In this document: positions 16,819-25,700 of the stretch, in pieces
Position numbering within the stretch: position 1 is the stretch's first letter
Layout of the letters: every line of letters starts with the position of its first letter
Assembly (NCBI GenBank): GCA_020161365.1
Contig: JAIUNU010000020.1
Span: forward strand, 1-55,113
Source of the DNA: Pseudomonadota bacterium
Lineage (GTDB): Bacteria > Pseudomonadota > Alphaproteobacteria > Caulobacterales > Caulobacteraceae
DNA: 55,113 nt
Direction: 5' to 3'
Made by a program: the position numbers and the translations under genes
Notes under the pieces: generated by a model
Database searches by the model: none
The model's input: only the letters and a program-made list of their open reading frames with translations
Told to the model about the DNA's origin: nothing

Positions 16819-17981
16819 TGCGTCGTCTGACCCTCAAGCCTCGGCGGGACTGGAAGTTCAAGGCCGAGGCGGTCGGCTTCACCTGGCATCACGCCGACGG
16901 CCGTCGCTATTGGGACGAGCGTGCGGCCTACGCCTTCACGCTCGAAGAGGTCGAAGGCCATCTGGAGCCCGCGACCGAGACTCTGCACAAGCTCTGCCTG
17001 GACCTAGTCGACGACGCCGTCAAAAGCGACGCCCTGATGGCCCGGCTGCAGATCCCGGAAGACGCCCGCGACTTGGTCGCCGCCTCCTGGAAGGCCCGCG
17101 ATCCGTCGCTCTATGGTCGGTTCGACTTCTTCTACGACGGGGGCGGGCCGCCCAAGCTCTACGAGTACAACGCCGACACGCCGACCAGCATCTATGAAGC
17201 GGGCGTGTTCCAGTGGCTTTGGCTGGAGGACATGATCCAGCAGGGCGCGCTGCCGGACTCGACGGATCAGTTCAACAGCCTGCACGATCAGCTCGCCGAG
17301 CGGTTCGAGGCGATCTTTCCGAATGGAGGGTTTGTCCACTTCGCCAGCGATCCGGATTTCGTCGAGGACCGCCAAACCGTGCGCTTCCTGGAGGACATGG
17401 GGCGGCTGGCGGGGCTTGAACCGAAGTTTGTGCCGACGACGGCGATTGGGCTCGACGCGGACGGCCGCTTCGTGGACCAGGACAACTACATCATCGGCGC
17501 GCTGTTCAAGCTGTACGCCTGGGAGGACATGCTCCGGGAGCCGTACGCGGCCAACATCGCGGCGTCGAAGACCTTGTTTCTCGAGCCGCCCTGGAAGGCG
17601 GTCCTGTCGAACAAGGCGATGCTCCCGCTGTTGTGGGAGCGGCATCCGGGGCACCCCAACCTGCTGGAGACCTATTTCGACGACGACCCCAAGGTTGAGC
17701 GGCTGGGGGCCAGCTACGCCCGCAAGCCGCTGTTTAGCCGGGAGGGCGCGAACATCGAGCTGTGGAAAGATGGCCGCAAGGGCCGGGTGCTCGACCAGGG
17801 CTACGGCGCGGAAGGCTGGATCCGTCAGGCGCTGAAGCCGCCGCCCAAGTTCGGCGTGAACTATCCGGTGATCGGCTCGTGGGTCATTGGCGAGCAGCCC
17901 GCCGGCGTCGGCGTGCGCGAGGATCGTGGCCGCGTGACCCGCGACCGCTCGCGGTTCATTCCGCACATCATCGAAGGTTAG
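16818..17981 (+). CDS. Glutathionylspermidine synthase-family ATP-grasp ligase (YjfC-like)
   Basis: A 387-residue homologue of the synthetase domain of glutathionylspermidine synthase, of the YjfC/YgiC type. The family motifs WDERAAYAFTLEEVEGHLEPATETLH, YGRFDFFYDGGGPPKLYEYNADTPTSIYEA and LEPPWKAVLSNKAMLPLLWERHPGHPNLLETYFDDD are clear. It should use ATP to form an amide bond, but the natural substrates of stand-alone members are not known and the N-terminal amidase domain is absent. It closes the plus-strand arm of the yjf block. The stop overlaps the cutC stop tail to tail by 4 nt. Confidence 0.93.
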   Translation: MRRLTLKPRRDWKFKAEAVGFTWHHADGRRYWDERAAYAFTLEEVEGHLEPATETLHKLCLDLVDDAVKSDALMARLQIPEDARDLVAASWKARDPSLYGRFDFFYDGGGPPKLYEYNADTPTSIYEAGVFQWLWLEDMIQQGALPDSTDQFNSLHDQLAERFEAIFPNGGFVHFASDPDFVEDRQTVRFLEDMGRLAGLEPKFVPTTAIGLDADGRFVDQDNYIIGALFKLYAWEDMLREPYAANIAASKTLFLEPPWKAVLSNKAMLPLLWERHPGHPNLLETYFDDDPKVERLGASYARKPLFSREGANIELWKDGRKGRVLDQGYGAEGWIRQALKPPPKFGVNYPVIGSWVIGEQPAGVGVREDRGRVTRDRSRFIPHIIEG

Positions 17982-18715
17982 AGCGCGCGGAGGATCCGAA
18001 CGGCCTCCGCGACCGCCGCCTGATCGGTGTCGCGCAGTTCGGGCGGCACGAAGCCCATCGCGCCCAGCTTCGAACCCGGTTCGGCGCCCGGGATCGGGCC
18101 GCCGAACGAGCCGTGGACTTCGCGGACCCCCGTGCGGCGGACAAGTTCGGCGATGTTTCCAGGCCTGACCCCTGCGCCGGCCAGGATGCCGATGCGGCCG
18201 GCGGCCTGTTCGACCAGAGCAGCGATCTGTTCCGCGCCGGCCTCGGCGGTCAGGGCGCCGCCGGAGGTCAGGACGCGCTCGAAGCCCATCTCGACGGCGA
18301 TCTCCAGCGCTTCAGACATGTCGGGAACCAGATCGAACGCCCGGTGCAGCGTCATGCCCATGCCGTCCGCCTGCCGCACCAGCGTACGGAGGGCTTCGAG
18401 ATCTAGGGAGCCGTCGGCGCGGTTGGCCCCGATCGCAACACCGCCCAAGCCGTAGCGCCGGGCTGCATCGATATCGCGTCGCATCGCATCGAGGTCGCCG
18501 TCGTCGTAGCAAAAGTCGCCGTTGCGCGGCCGGATCATCGGATAGACCGGGATCGACGCCGAGGCGGCCTGAGCCATCAGTCCGGGCGCCGGCGTCAGGC
18601 CCTGAAGCGTCAGGGCGGCGCAAAGTTCGATCCGATCAGCGCCGCCGGCGATCGCCGCCGCCAATCCAGCGGGCGTATCCACGCAGACTTCGAGAAGAAC
18701 GCGCTTGGCGGTCAT
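17978..18715 (-). CDS. cutC: CutC family protein
   Basis: A 245-residue TIM-barrel protein of the CutC family: LLEVCVDTPAGLAAAIAGGADRIELCAALTLQGLTPAPGLM, PVYPMIRPRNGDFCYDDGDLDAMRRDI and the C-terminal REVHGSFGGPIPG region. CutC was named for copper homeostasis, but its enzymatic role is unsettled and in several bacteria the gene clusters with glycan catabolism. Here it is divergent from a glycosylasparaginase-like gene with a 53-nt gap, which fits the glycan context more than copper. No metal-resistance gene is nearby. Confidence 0.93.
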   Translation of the reverse strand: MTAKRVLLEVCVDTPAGLAAAIAGGADRIELCAALTLQGLTPAPGLMAQAASASIPVYPMIRPRNGDFCYDDGDLDAMRRDIDAARRYGLGGVAIGANRADGSLDLEALRTLVRQADGMGMTLHRAFDLVPDMSEALEIAVEMGFERVLTSGGALTAEAGAEQIAALVEQAAGRIGILAGAGVRPGNIAELVRRTGVREVHGSFGGPIPGAEPGSKLGAMGFVPPELRDTDQAAVAEAVRILRAL

Positions 18716-18768
18716 GGTCAGCTCCAGGCCATGCTACGGATTCGCTCCGGCTTTCTTGGAGCATACGG

Positions 18769-19800
18769 ATGTTGAATCGTAGAGGTCTGATCGGCGCGTC
18801 TCTCGCTGGTTCTGCGATGTTGGGTGCTGCCGGGGCGCGCGGCGCCGAAGGAGCCCTGCGGTTGGTCGGGCCCGGCGTCATCTCGACCTGGGACTTTGGC
18901 GTCGCGGCGAACCAGGCGGCCTGGGCGGTGCTGTCGGCAGGCGGTCGCGCTTTGGACGCCGTCGAGGCGGGCGCGCGGGTTCCCGAGCAGGACCTGAAGA
19001 ACCACAGCGTCGGACGCGCCGGCTATCCCGACCGGGACGGCCACGTGTCGCTGGACGCGTGCATCATGGACGAGCTGGGCAACTGCGGCGCTGTCGCGGC
19101 GCTGGAGCATATCGCGCACCCGATCTCGGTGGCGCGTCGCGTGATGGAAAAGACACCCCACGTCATGCTGGTCGGCGCCGGCGCGCTGCAGTTCGCCCTG
19201 GAGCAGGGCTTCCCCCACGAGGAGCTTCTGACGGCGGAGTCTCGCGCCGCCTGGGAAACGTGGAAAAAGGACGCCAAGTATCAGCCGCGCGCCAACAGCG
19301 AGGTGTCGGACTACGGCAAGACCACCGGTCAGCTCGGCACGCCGGGTGGGGCCGGCAATCACGACACCATTGGGATGCTGGCCATCGACGCCAAGGGCAA
19401 TATCGCCGGCGCCTGCACCACCAGCGGCATGGCCTGGAAGATGCGGGGTCGCGTCGGTGACAGTCCGATCATCGGCGCGGGTCTCTATGTCGACAACGAT
19501 GTGGGCGGCGCGACCTCCACGGGCGTCGGCGAGGAAGTGATCCGCAACGTCGGCAGCTTCCTGGTGGTGGAGCTGATGCGCCAGGGCCGCTCACCCGAGG
19601 CGGCGTGCCGCGAGGCTGTCGAGCGGATCCTCAAGAAGAAGCCTCACGCCAAGGACATCCAGGTCGGCTTCCTGGCCGTCAATAAAGCAGGCGAAGTAGG
19701 GGCCTGGGCGATCCAGTCCGGATTTAGCTACGCGGTGTGCGACGGTCGCAAACAGGACCTGCTCGTCCCCGGCAAGGCTACCCACTCAGCGCCTCGGTAA
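18769..19800 (+). CDS. N4-(beta-N-acetylglucosaminyl)-L-asparaginase-like Ntn hydrolase
   Basis: A 343-residue Ntn-hydrolase of the glycosylasparaginase/isoaspartyl peptidase family. A Tat-like signal (NRRGLIGASLAGSAMLGAAGARGAEG) suggests export. The autocleavage site is GNHDTIGML, with Thr200 as the predicted N-terminal nucleophile after processing. The substrate-binding segments SGMAWKMRGRVGDSPIIGAGLYVDNDVGGATSTGVGEE are conserved. It would split GlcNAc-Asn from N-linked glycans, or related beta-aspartyl amides. GGAG lies 7 nt before ATG 18769. It is divergent from cutC. Confidence 0.92.
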   Translation: MLNRRGLIGASLAGSAMLGAAGARGAEGALRLVGPGVISTWDFGVAANQAAWAVLSAGGRALDAVEAGARVPEQDLKNHSVGRAGYPDRDGHVSLDACIMDELGNCGAVAALEHIAHPISVARRVMEKTPHVMLVGAGALQFALEQGFPHEELLTAESRAAWETWKKDAKYQPRANSEVSDYGKTTGQLGTPGGAGNHDTIGMLAIDAKGNIAGACTTSGMAWKMRGRVGDSPIIGAGLYVDNDVGGATSTGVGEEVIRNVGSFLVVELMRQGRSPEAACREAVERILKKKPHAKDIQVGFLAVNKAGEVGAWAIQSGFSYAVCDGRKQDLLVPGKATHSAPR

Positions 19801-19862
19801 AGTGGATAGGCGAACGGATAACGCGGTTATAGCGTGCCGGTCCCAATCAGGAGGAGACCGCC

Positions 19863-20726
19863 ATGTGCGATGACGAAATCCATCCCGGCCTCATTCAGGA
19901 TCCGACGATCTCGCGCCGCAGGTTCGGCCTGCTGACCGCCGCGCTGACCGGCGTGGCCACGGTCGCGTACGCCGACGACTCCGTCGTCGAGAAGGATGTC
20001 GAGGTGAAGACGCCGGACGGCCTGGCGGATGCGGTGCTGTTCCACCCCAAGGGGAAGGGCAAGTGGCCGGCGGTGCTCGTATGGCCCGATATCTGGAGCC
20101 TGCGCCCGGTCTTCCGCCAGATGGCTCGTCGCCTGGCCTCGTCGGGCTATGTCGTCCTGGTCCCGAACCTCTACTACCGGACCAAGAAGGCGCCGGTGAT
20201 GGAGGGGGCGATGAGCTTCGCCAATCCGCAGGATCGCGAGACGATCTCGGCCCTGGCCCGGACCGTCACGCCGACCACCGCAGTGACCGACGCGATCGCC
20301 TTCGTCGCCTATCTCGACGCCCAGCCGCAGACCAACAAGGCCAAGCGGGTGGGCGTTCAGGGCTATTGCATGGGCGGCCCGCTGGCTTTCCGCACCGCCG
20401 GCGCGAACCCCTCGCGGATCGGCGCCGTGGCCAGCTTCCACGGTGGCGGGTTGACCGCCGAAGGCCCTGACAGCCCGCAGCTGCTGATCCCGAAGACGAA
20501 GGCCAACTATCTGGTCGCCGTCGCGGATAATGACGACAAGCGCGACCCGGCGTCGAAGGATAAGCTCAAGGCGGCTTTCGCCGAAGCGAAGATCAAGGCG
20601 ACGGTCGAGGTCTATGTGGGCGCCAACCACGGTTGGACCGTCCCGGGCAGCCAGGCCTACAACGAGCCTGCGGCCGAGAAGGCCTGGGCCGAGCTGCTTA
20701 CGCTTTACAAGACGTCGCTGGGCTAA
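19863..20726 (+). CDS. Dienelactone hydrolase family protein, Tat-exported
   Basis: A 287-residue alpha/beta hydrolase of the dienelactone hydrolase family. A twin-arginine signal (TISRRRFGLLTAALTGVATVAYA) precedes the catalytic domain. The nucleophile elbow GYCMGG has Cys169, and the acid and base are in VADNDDKRDP and GANHGWTVP. The GGAGGAG ribosome site is upstream of ATG 19863. Family members act on dienelactones or other esters; the substrate here is unknown. A strong hairpin separates it from the convergent LuxR-type gene. Confidence 0.9.
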   Translation: MCDDEIHPGLIQDPTISRRRFGLLTAALTGVATVAYADDSVVEKDVEVKTPDGLADAVLFHPKGKGKWPAVLVWPDIWSLRPVFRQMARRLASSGYVVLVPNLYYRTKKAPVMEGAMSFANPQDRETISALARTVTPTTAVTDAIAFVAYLDAQPQTNKAKRVGVQGYCMGGPLAFRTAGANPSRIGAVASFHGGGLTAEGPDSPQLLIPKTKANYLVAVADNDDKRDPASKDKLKAAFAEAKIKATVEVYVGANHGWTVPGSQAYNEPAAEKAWAELLTLYKTSLG

Positions 20727-20733
20727 AGTCTCC

Positions 20734-20765
20734 GCCAGGCTTGGGTGGTGTCCCTCAAGCCTGGC
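20734..20765. terminator. Bidirectional hairpin between convergent genes
   Basis: GCCAGGCTTG (20734-20743) pairs perfectly with CAAGCCTGGC (20756-20765) around a 12-nt loop. It lies 8 nt after the dienelactone hydrolase stop and about 40 nt before the convergent LuxR-type stop, so it can serve both. No long T-run is present on either side. Confidence 0.6.
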
Positions 20766-20803
20766 CACCATGTCGGCCCGCGCGCTTTAAACGTCGCGCC
20801 GGT

Positions 20804-21046
20804 CTAGTCGGCTGCGCGCAGCGCGCGCACGGCCAGGGCCGCCTGGGTGCGGTTCTGGACGTTGAGCTTGCGCATCAACGCCGTCATGTGCGCTTTGACC
20901 GTGGCCTCGGCGATCCCGAGGTCATAGGCGATCTGCTTGTTGAGGCGTCCTGAGTTCACGCCCTCAAGGACTTTCAGCTGGGTGGGGGTCAGTCCGCCCA
21001 GCACCGTGCTCACGTCTCGGTCGGCGGCGCGGATTTCCATCGTCAT
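20804..21046 (-). CDS. Stand-alone LuxR/GerE-type HTH protein
   Basis: An 80-residue protein that is essentially only a GerE/LuxR DNA-binding domain: LTPTQLKVLEGVNSGRLNKQIAYDLGIAEATVKAHMTALMRKLNVQNRTQAAL. No receiver or ligand domain precedes it; only 18 residues lie before the domain. It therefore resembles the C-terminus of a NarL/FixJ response regulator without its receiver. It may be a true single-domain regulator or a remnant, but the frame is intact and codon use is normal. It is divergent from the GntR regulator across a 289-nt control region. Confidence 0.82.
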   Translation of the reverse strand: MTMEIRAADRDVSTVLGGLTPTQLKVLEGVNSGRLNKQIAYDLGIAEATVKAHMTALMRKLNVQNRTQAALAVRALRAAD

Positions 21047-21156
21047 TCCCGAACCCCTCTGTCTCCACCCAGAGGCCTCGCGGCCTCGCGTCCGCTGCTT
21101 GTTTGCTCGCCCAGGCGTGGGCGATTCCGGATCGTCACGATTATGGATGCTCTATC

Positions 21157-21239
21157 TGTCAGACAAATTCAAGGGTCTAAGGAAATGTTCGCGCGAACAT
21201 TTCCCTAAAGCGCCTGTAAGGCGGAAAATCTGTCATACA
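21157..21239. promoter_or_regulatory. Operator cluster upstream of the FadR-type regulator
   Basis: TGTCAGACA (21157-21165) and TGTCATACA (21231-21239) both fit the GT-N3-AC core bound by FadR-type GntR proteins. Between them at 21181-21204 is a perfect 24-nt palindrome whose half is GGAAATGTTCGC. All lie in the divergent gap between the LuxR-type gene and the GntR gene. Autoregulation by the adjacent GntR protein is the simplest reading; the palindrome may serve another regulator. Confidence 0.55.
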
Positions 21240-21335
21240 GGTTTTGTGACCTCGGCAGCCGAAAGCGGGCGAGGACGCGCCGGCCCTTTGCCTACGGCGC
21301 AAACGGCCCGATGGTGTGAGGCGAGGGAGATGCGC

Positions 21336-22013
21336 ATGAGCGAAGGCCGTCTGGCGGATCGTGCCTATACGGGCATTGTCGAGCTGATTAATCGCGATGG
21401 TCTTGAGACGGGCGATCGTCTGCCGTCGGAGGCGCGTCTGGCGGAGATGTTCGGCATGTCGCGCGCGGTGATCCGCGAGGCGCTTGTACGTCTCGCCGCA
21501 GACAGCATCACCGAGGCGCGCCGGGGGGCGGGCTCGTACGTCAAGAACCGCCCCTCCGACAGGCTCGGCGCCTATATGCCGCTTTCCGAGCTGCCGGCGA
21601 CGCTGGGCAGCTATGAGGTGCGGTTCGTGTTGGAGGCCGAGGCGGCGCGTCTGGCGGCCGTGCGGCGCTCGCCTGAGGAAATGGGGCTGATCGAGGCGGC
21701 GTTGGAAGATTTGCGGGCGGCGCTTTTGTCCAGCGCTCCCGCCCATGTCGAGGACATGGAGCTGCACCGCCGGATCGTGCGCGCCACGGCCAACCCGGCC
21801 TTCCTTGTCGCATTCGAAGCGCTGGAGGCCGACGTGGACAAAATCATGCGCGCCGGTGTCGATATCTCGCGATCACGGCCGCCGGAAGTCATCCGCGAGA
21901 TGATGCGCGAGCACGAGATGATCGTGGACGCGATCCGGGCTCAGGACGGCGACAGCGCGGCGCTGGCCATGCGTTGGCATCTATCCTGCGGGCGAAAGCG
22001 GCTGATGCCCTAG
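21336..22013 (+). CDS. FadR-subfamily GntR transcriptional regulator
   Basis: A 225-residue regulator. The N-terminal winged helix (RAYTGIVELINRDGLETGDRLPSEARLAEMFGMSRAVIREALVRLAADSITEARRGAGSYV) is followed by an all-helical FCD ligand domain (RFVLEAEAARLAAVRRSPEEMGLIEAALEDLR, MELHRRIVRATANPAFL). FCD proteins usually sense sugar acids or other carboxylates. ATG 21336 has GGGAG 6 nt upstream; ATG 21330 is in frame too. The 3' end overlaps the convergent gluconokinase gene by about 33 nt, which supports a role in gluconate or uronate use. Putative operators lie at 21157-21239. Confidence 0.9.
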   Translation: MSEGRLADRAYTGIVELINRDGLETGDRLPSEARLAEMFGMSRAVIREALVRLAADSITEARRGAGSYVKNRPSDRLGAYMPLSELPATLGSYEVRFVLEAEAARLAAVRRSPEEMGLIEAALEDLRAALLSSAPAHVEDMELHRRIVRATANPAFLVAFEALEADVDKIMRAGVDISRSRPPEVIREMMREHEMIVDAIRAQDGDSAALAMRWHLSCGRKRLMP

Positions 22014-22574
22014 GCTGGAGCGTGGGCGATCGTTCACCGCCGCGCGCGTCAGCCAGGCCTCGACCCGTTCGCAAAGCTCCTCCGGCGAAACGGTTGTCTC
22101 CAGGCAGAGCACCGGCTCGTTTGCCCCGGGGCGTTCCAGAGTCGCCAACTGACTGCGCAGCAGACTGGCCGGCATGTAGTGGCCAGCGCGCTGGGTGAGG
22201 CGTCTGACCAGCTCGTCGGGCTCAGTTTCCAGCAGAACGAAGCGGGTCGGGGCGTCGATCGCCGTAACAAGGCGCTCGCGATAATCGCGCTTCAGGGCCG
22301 AGCAGGCGGCGACCGCGATACCGCCGGAGCGGACAGCCTCGCCGACGGCGGCGCCCAGGCGATCGAGCCAGGGCCAGCGGTCGTCGTCGTCCAGCGGACG
22401 GCCGGCGCGCATCTTGGCGATCGCGGCGGGGTCATGGAATGCGTCGCCTTCAAGGAACCGACAGCCCAGCCTTTGGGCGAGCAGGCTCCCTAAGGTCGAT
22501 TTTCCGCTGCCGCTCACGCCCATGGCGATCACGGCGAGCTTGGGCGACGCAAGGGAGCTTGATGGCGGCGACAA
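21981..22574 (-). CDS. gntK: Gluconokinase
   Basis: A P-loop kinase of the GntK family that phosphorylates D-gluconate to 6-phosphogluconate. Motifs: MGVSGSGKSTLGSLLAQRLG (Walker A), FLEGDAFHDPAAIAKMRAGRPLDDDDRWPWLDRLG and CSALKRDYRERL, all diagnostic. The start is uncertain; TTG 22574 has AGGGA 7 nt upstream and adds about 20 residues before the P-loop, while an in-frame ATG at 22679 would add a low-complexity leader. It is convergent with the FCD regulator and divergent from the secreted beta-helix gene, so it probably feeds gluconate released by that locus into the Entner-Doudoroff pathway. Confidence 0.9.
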   Translation of the reverse strand: MSPPSSSLASPKLAVIAMGVSGSGKSTLGSLLAQRLGCRFLEGDAFHDPAAIAKMRAGRPLDDDDRWPWLDRLGAAVGEAVRSGGIAVAACSALKRDYRERLVTAIDAPTRFVLLETEPDELVRRLTQRAGHYMPASLLRSQLATLERPGANEPVLCLETTVSPEELCERVEAWLTRAAVNDRPRSSLGHQPLSPAG

Positions 22575-22670
22575 TCGGCGTCCCTGGAGTTGGCGGGGCG
22601 GCAAGCGTGTCGACAAGGCGACACGCCGGGTTCGGTCAGGATTTCTACCGGCGCAGCAGCAGCGGGTAAC

Positions 22671-22686
22671 TAAGACCATGGTCGTG
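22671..22686. promoter_or_regulatory. CCATGG-centred operator, copy 1
   Basis: TAAGACCATGGTCGTG matches the perfect palindrome at 25846-25861 at 14 of 16 positions. It lies between gluconokinase and the divergent beta-helix gene (start 22744). The shared site suggests that both transcription units are controlled by one dimeric regulator, probably the LacI protein encoded at 29080-30129. The inference rests on the repeat and its placement. Confidence 0.55.
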
Positions 22687-22743
22687 GGTGGTGGCGACCG
22701 TTCCCGGCTCTATCAATCCCTGAGGCAGTTCTTGGGGTGCGAG

Positions 22744-25700
22744 ATGAGAGCGATCCTGTTGGCGGCGTTCCTGGCTACGGCCAGTCCCACGGCTCTGGCC
22801 TTCGCGGCGGATTCCGTCTTTTCCGCTGCGCCGGAGGAACCGCGCGCGATCACGGTCAAGGCTATCGGCGATGGCCGGTCGGATGATACCGACGCCATCC
22901 AGAGTGCGCTCAGCGCGGCGCGCGACAAGACCGGGCACGGGCTGGTCTTGCTGCCCTCAGGTCGCTACCGGCTGACCCGCAGCCTGCTGGTCCCGCCGGG
23001 CGTTCGCGTGTTTGGCGTCGGCCCCACGCGCCCCGTCCTGCTGCTCGGCGCTAAGACGCCAGGGTTTCAGGAAGGCGTTGGAACCATGGTCATTTTCACC
23101 GGCGACGACCAGTACGCGGTTGGTGACATACCCGTACCAGTCCCGACCGCCCGGCCCGCCGACGCGAAGGTCCGTGACGCTAATTCGGGCACCTTCTACT
23201 CGTCGATGAGCAACATCGACATCGAGATCGGCGAGGGCAATCCGGCCGCGGCGGGCGTTCGGTTCCGCATGGCCCAGCACGCCTTTCTCAGCCACATGGA
23301 GTTCCGGATCGGATCGGGTTTCGCCGGGGTCTATCAGGCGGGGAACGTCATGCAGGACGTCCACTTCCGGGGCGGTCGGTACGGCATCATCACCGAAAAG
23401 ACCTCGCCGGCCTGGCAGTTCACCTTGATGGACTCCACCTTCGACGGCCAGCGCGACGCGGCGATCCGGGAGCACGAGGTCGACCTCACCCTGATCAATG
23501 TCGCCATCAGGAACACGCCCGTCGGGATCGATATCGACCGGGGCTATAACGACAGCCTGTGGGGCAAGAATGTCCGCTTCGAGAACGTCTCCAAGGCCGG
23601 CGTCGTCATCTCCAGCGAAGACAACGTCTTCACCCAGGTCGGCTTCGACAACGCCGTCGCCGCCAACACCCCGACCTTCGCCCGCTTCCGCGATAGCGGC
23701 CGCACCGTGGCGGGGAAGGGAAGGGCGTATCGGGTGGGATCCTTCACCTACGGCCTGACTTTGCCGGGCCTTGGCCAGATGGGCGAGTACAAGACCTTTG
23801 CCGACATCGCGCCGCTCAAGGCGCTGCCTCCGCCCTCGGCGCCCGCCTTGCGGTCGACGCCGCCGATGCGCGAGTGGACCAACGTCAAGACGCTGGGCGT
23901 CAAGGGCGACGGCGTCACCGATGACACCGCCGCGCTGCAAAAGGCGATCGACAGCCACCGGGTGCTCTATTTGCCGTTCGGCTTCTACCGGGTCTCCGAC
24001 ACCCTGAAGCTGGGGCCGGACACCGTGCTGATCGGGCTGCACCCGGCGCTGGCCCAGTTGGTCATTCCCGACAACAACCCGCGCCACGCAGGTGTCGGCG
24101 CGGTCCGCCCCATCCTGGAAAGCCCAAAGGGCGGCGACAACATCATCTCGGGCATCGGCCTGTTCACAGGGCGGATCAACCCGCGCGCCTCGGCGCTGCT
24201 GTGGCGTTCGGGGGAGAACTCGCTGGTCACCGACGTCAAGATCATGGGCGGCGGCGGCACGCCTACCGCCGACGGCAAGCCCTTGAGCGCGGCCCAGGCG
24301 CGCAGCGGCGACCCCGTGGCCGACGGGCGCTGGGACGCCCAGTATCCCAGCATCTGGGTGACCGATGGCGGCGGCGGGACTTTCGCCAATGTCTGGAGCC
24401 CGAACACCTTCGCCTCGGCGGGTTTCTACGTCAGCGACACCAAGACCCCAGGACGTGTCTATGAGGTGTCGGTCGAGCACCACGTCCGCAATGAGTTCGT
24501 GCTCGACAATGTGGAGAACTGGGAGTTCCTCGCGCCCCAGACCGAACAGGAGGTCGGCGACGGACCGGACGCGGTCTCGCTGGAGGTGCGCAACTCGCGC
24601 AACATCCTGTTCGCCAACTATCACGGCTATCGGGTGACGCGATCGTATCATCCGGCCGAGACGGCGGTGAAGCTGTTCAACTCCACCGACATCCGCTTCC
24701 GCAATGTTCACATCAACGCCGAGAGCGGTGTGGCGCTGTGCGACGAGCACGGCTGCGGGACCTATCTCCGCGCCAGCAAGTTCCCCTTCGAAAACGCCAT
24801 CCAGGACAAGACCCGCAAGCTGGAGGTGCGCGAGCGCGAGTTTGCGGTTCTCGACGTGACCGGCGCGCCGTCCCCCGGCGTGACGCCAGCGGCGGATCCG
24901 CGCGTGAAGAAGCTCGAGACCGGCTTCTGGTCCATCTCCGGCGCGGCCGTCGGAGCGGATGGGGCGCTCTATTTCATCGAGAAGCGCTTCCAGCGAATCT
25001 ACCGCTGGACCGAGGCCAAGGGCGTGGAGATCGTGCGCGACCAGTCCCTGGACCCGACCAATCTGGCCGTCGATCGCTCCGGCAATCTGCTGGTCGTGTC
25101 CTCGCATGGACCCGACACCAGCGTCTATTCGATCGACCCGCGCGGTCCGCACGATCAGGTCACGATGATCGCGCCGACCGCCTGGGCGACGGATAAGCAG
25201 GCGCTGACCCTGTTGCCCGTGAACTGGTGGAACAACGGCGAGTTCCGGGACCAATACGATCCTGCCAAGGATCAGTTCACGACCCTGGCCGAGATGTTCG
25301 CGCGAGACGTCGGAACGCCGAAGGCGAAGGCATATGTGTCGCCCGACGGCAGTCTGGCGCTGCCATCTTTCCGTGTCTGGAGGCAAGGGCCGCTCGACCG
25401 TGTCGGCTGGCGCTGGGCGGACTCGCTGCAGGCCCACGGTCTGATCGCGGGCGCCGTTGGCGAGCGGGTCTTCGTGACCAACGGTTCGGAGAACAAGACC
25501 TACAGCGCGACGGTCGCGCCTGGCGGAGCGCTGACCGATCTGCGCGTGTTCGCCAATCGGGGCGGCGAGAGCGTGGCCGTCGACGGGGAAGGCCATGTGT
25601 TCGTCGCGAACGGCCAGATCTTTAAGTATGGCGCTGACGGGCGGGAGATCGGGCGCATCGACGTGCCGGAGCGGCCGCTACAGATGCTTTTCGGCGGACA

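Noticed and set aside
21181..21204. LexA (SOS) box reading of the 24-nt palindrome
   Set aside because: The alphaproteobacterial SOS box is a direct repeat of the GTTC-N7-GTTC type. Here the arrangement is an inverted GTTC/GAAC with 4-nt spacing, which does not fit.
22957..25596. 879-codon minus-strand frame opposite the beta-helix gene
   Set aside because: It mirrors the codon bias of the real gene and shows no domain; the plus-strand protein has a signal peptide and two clear repeats.
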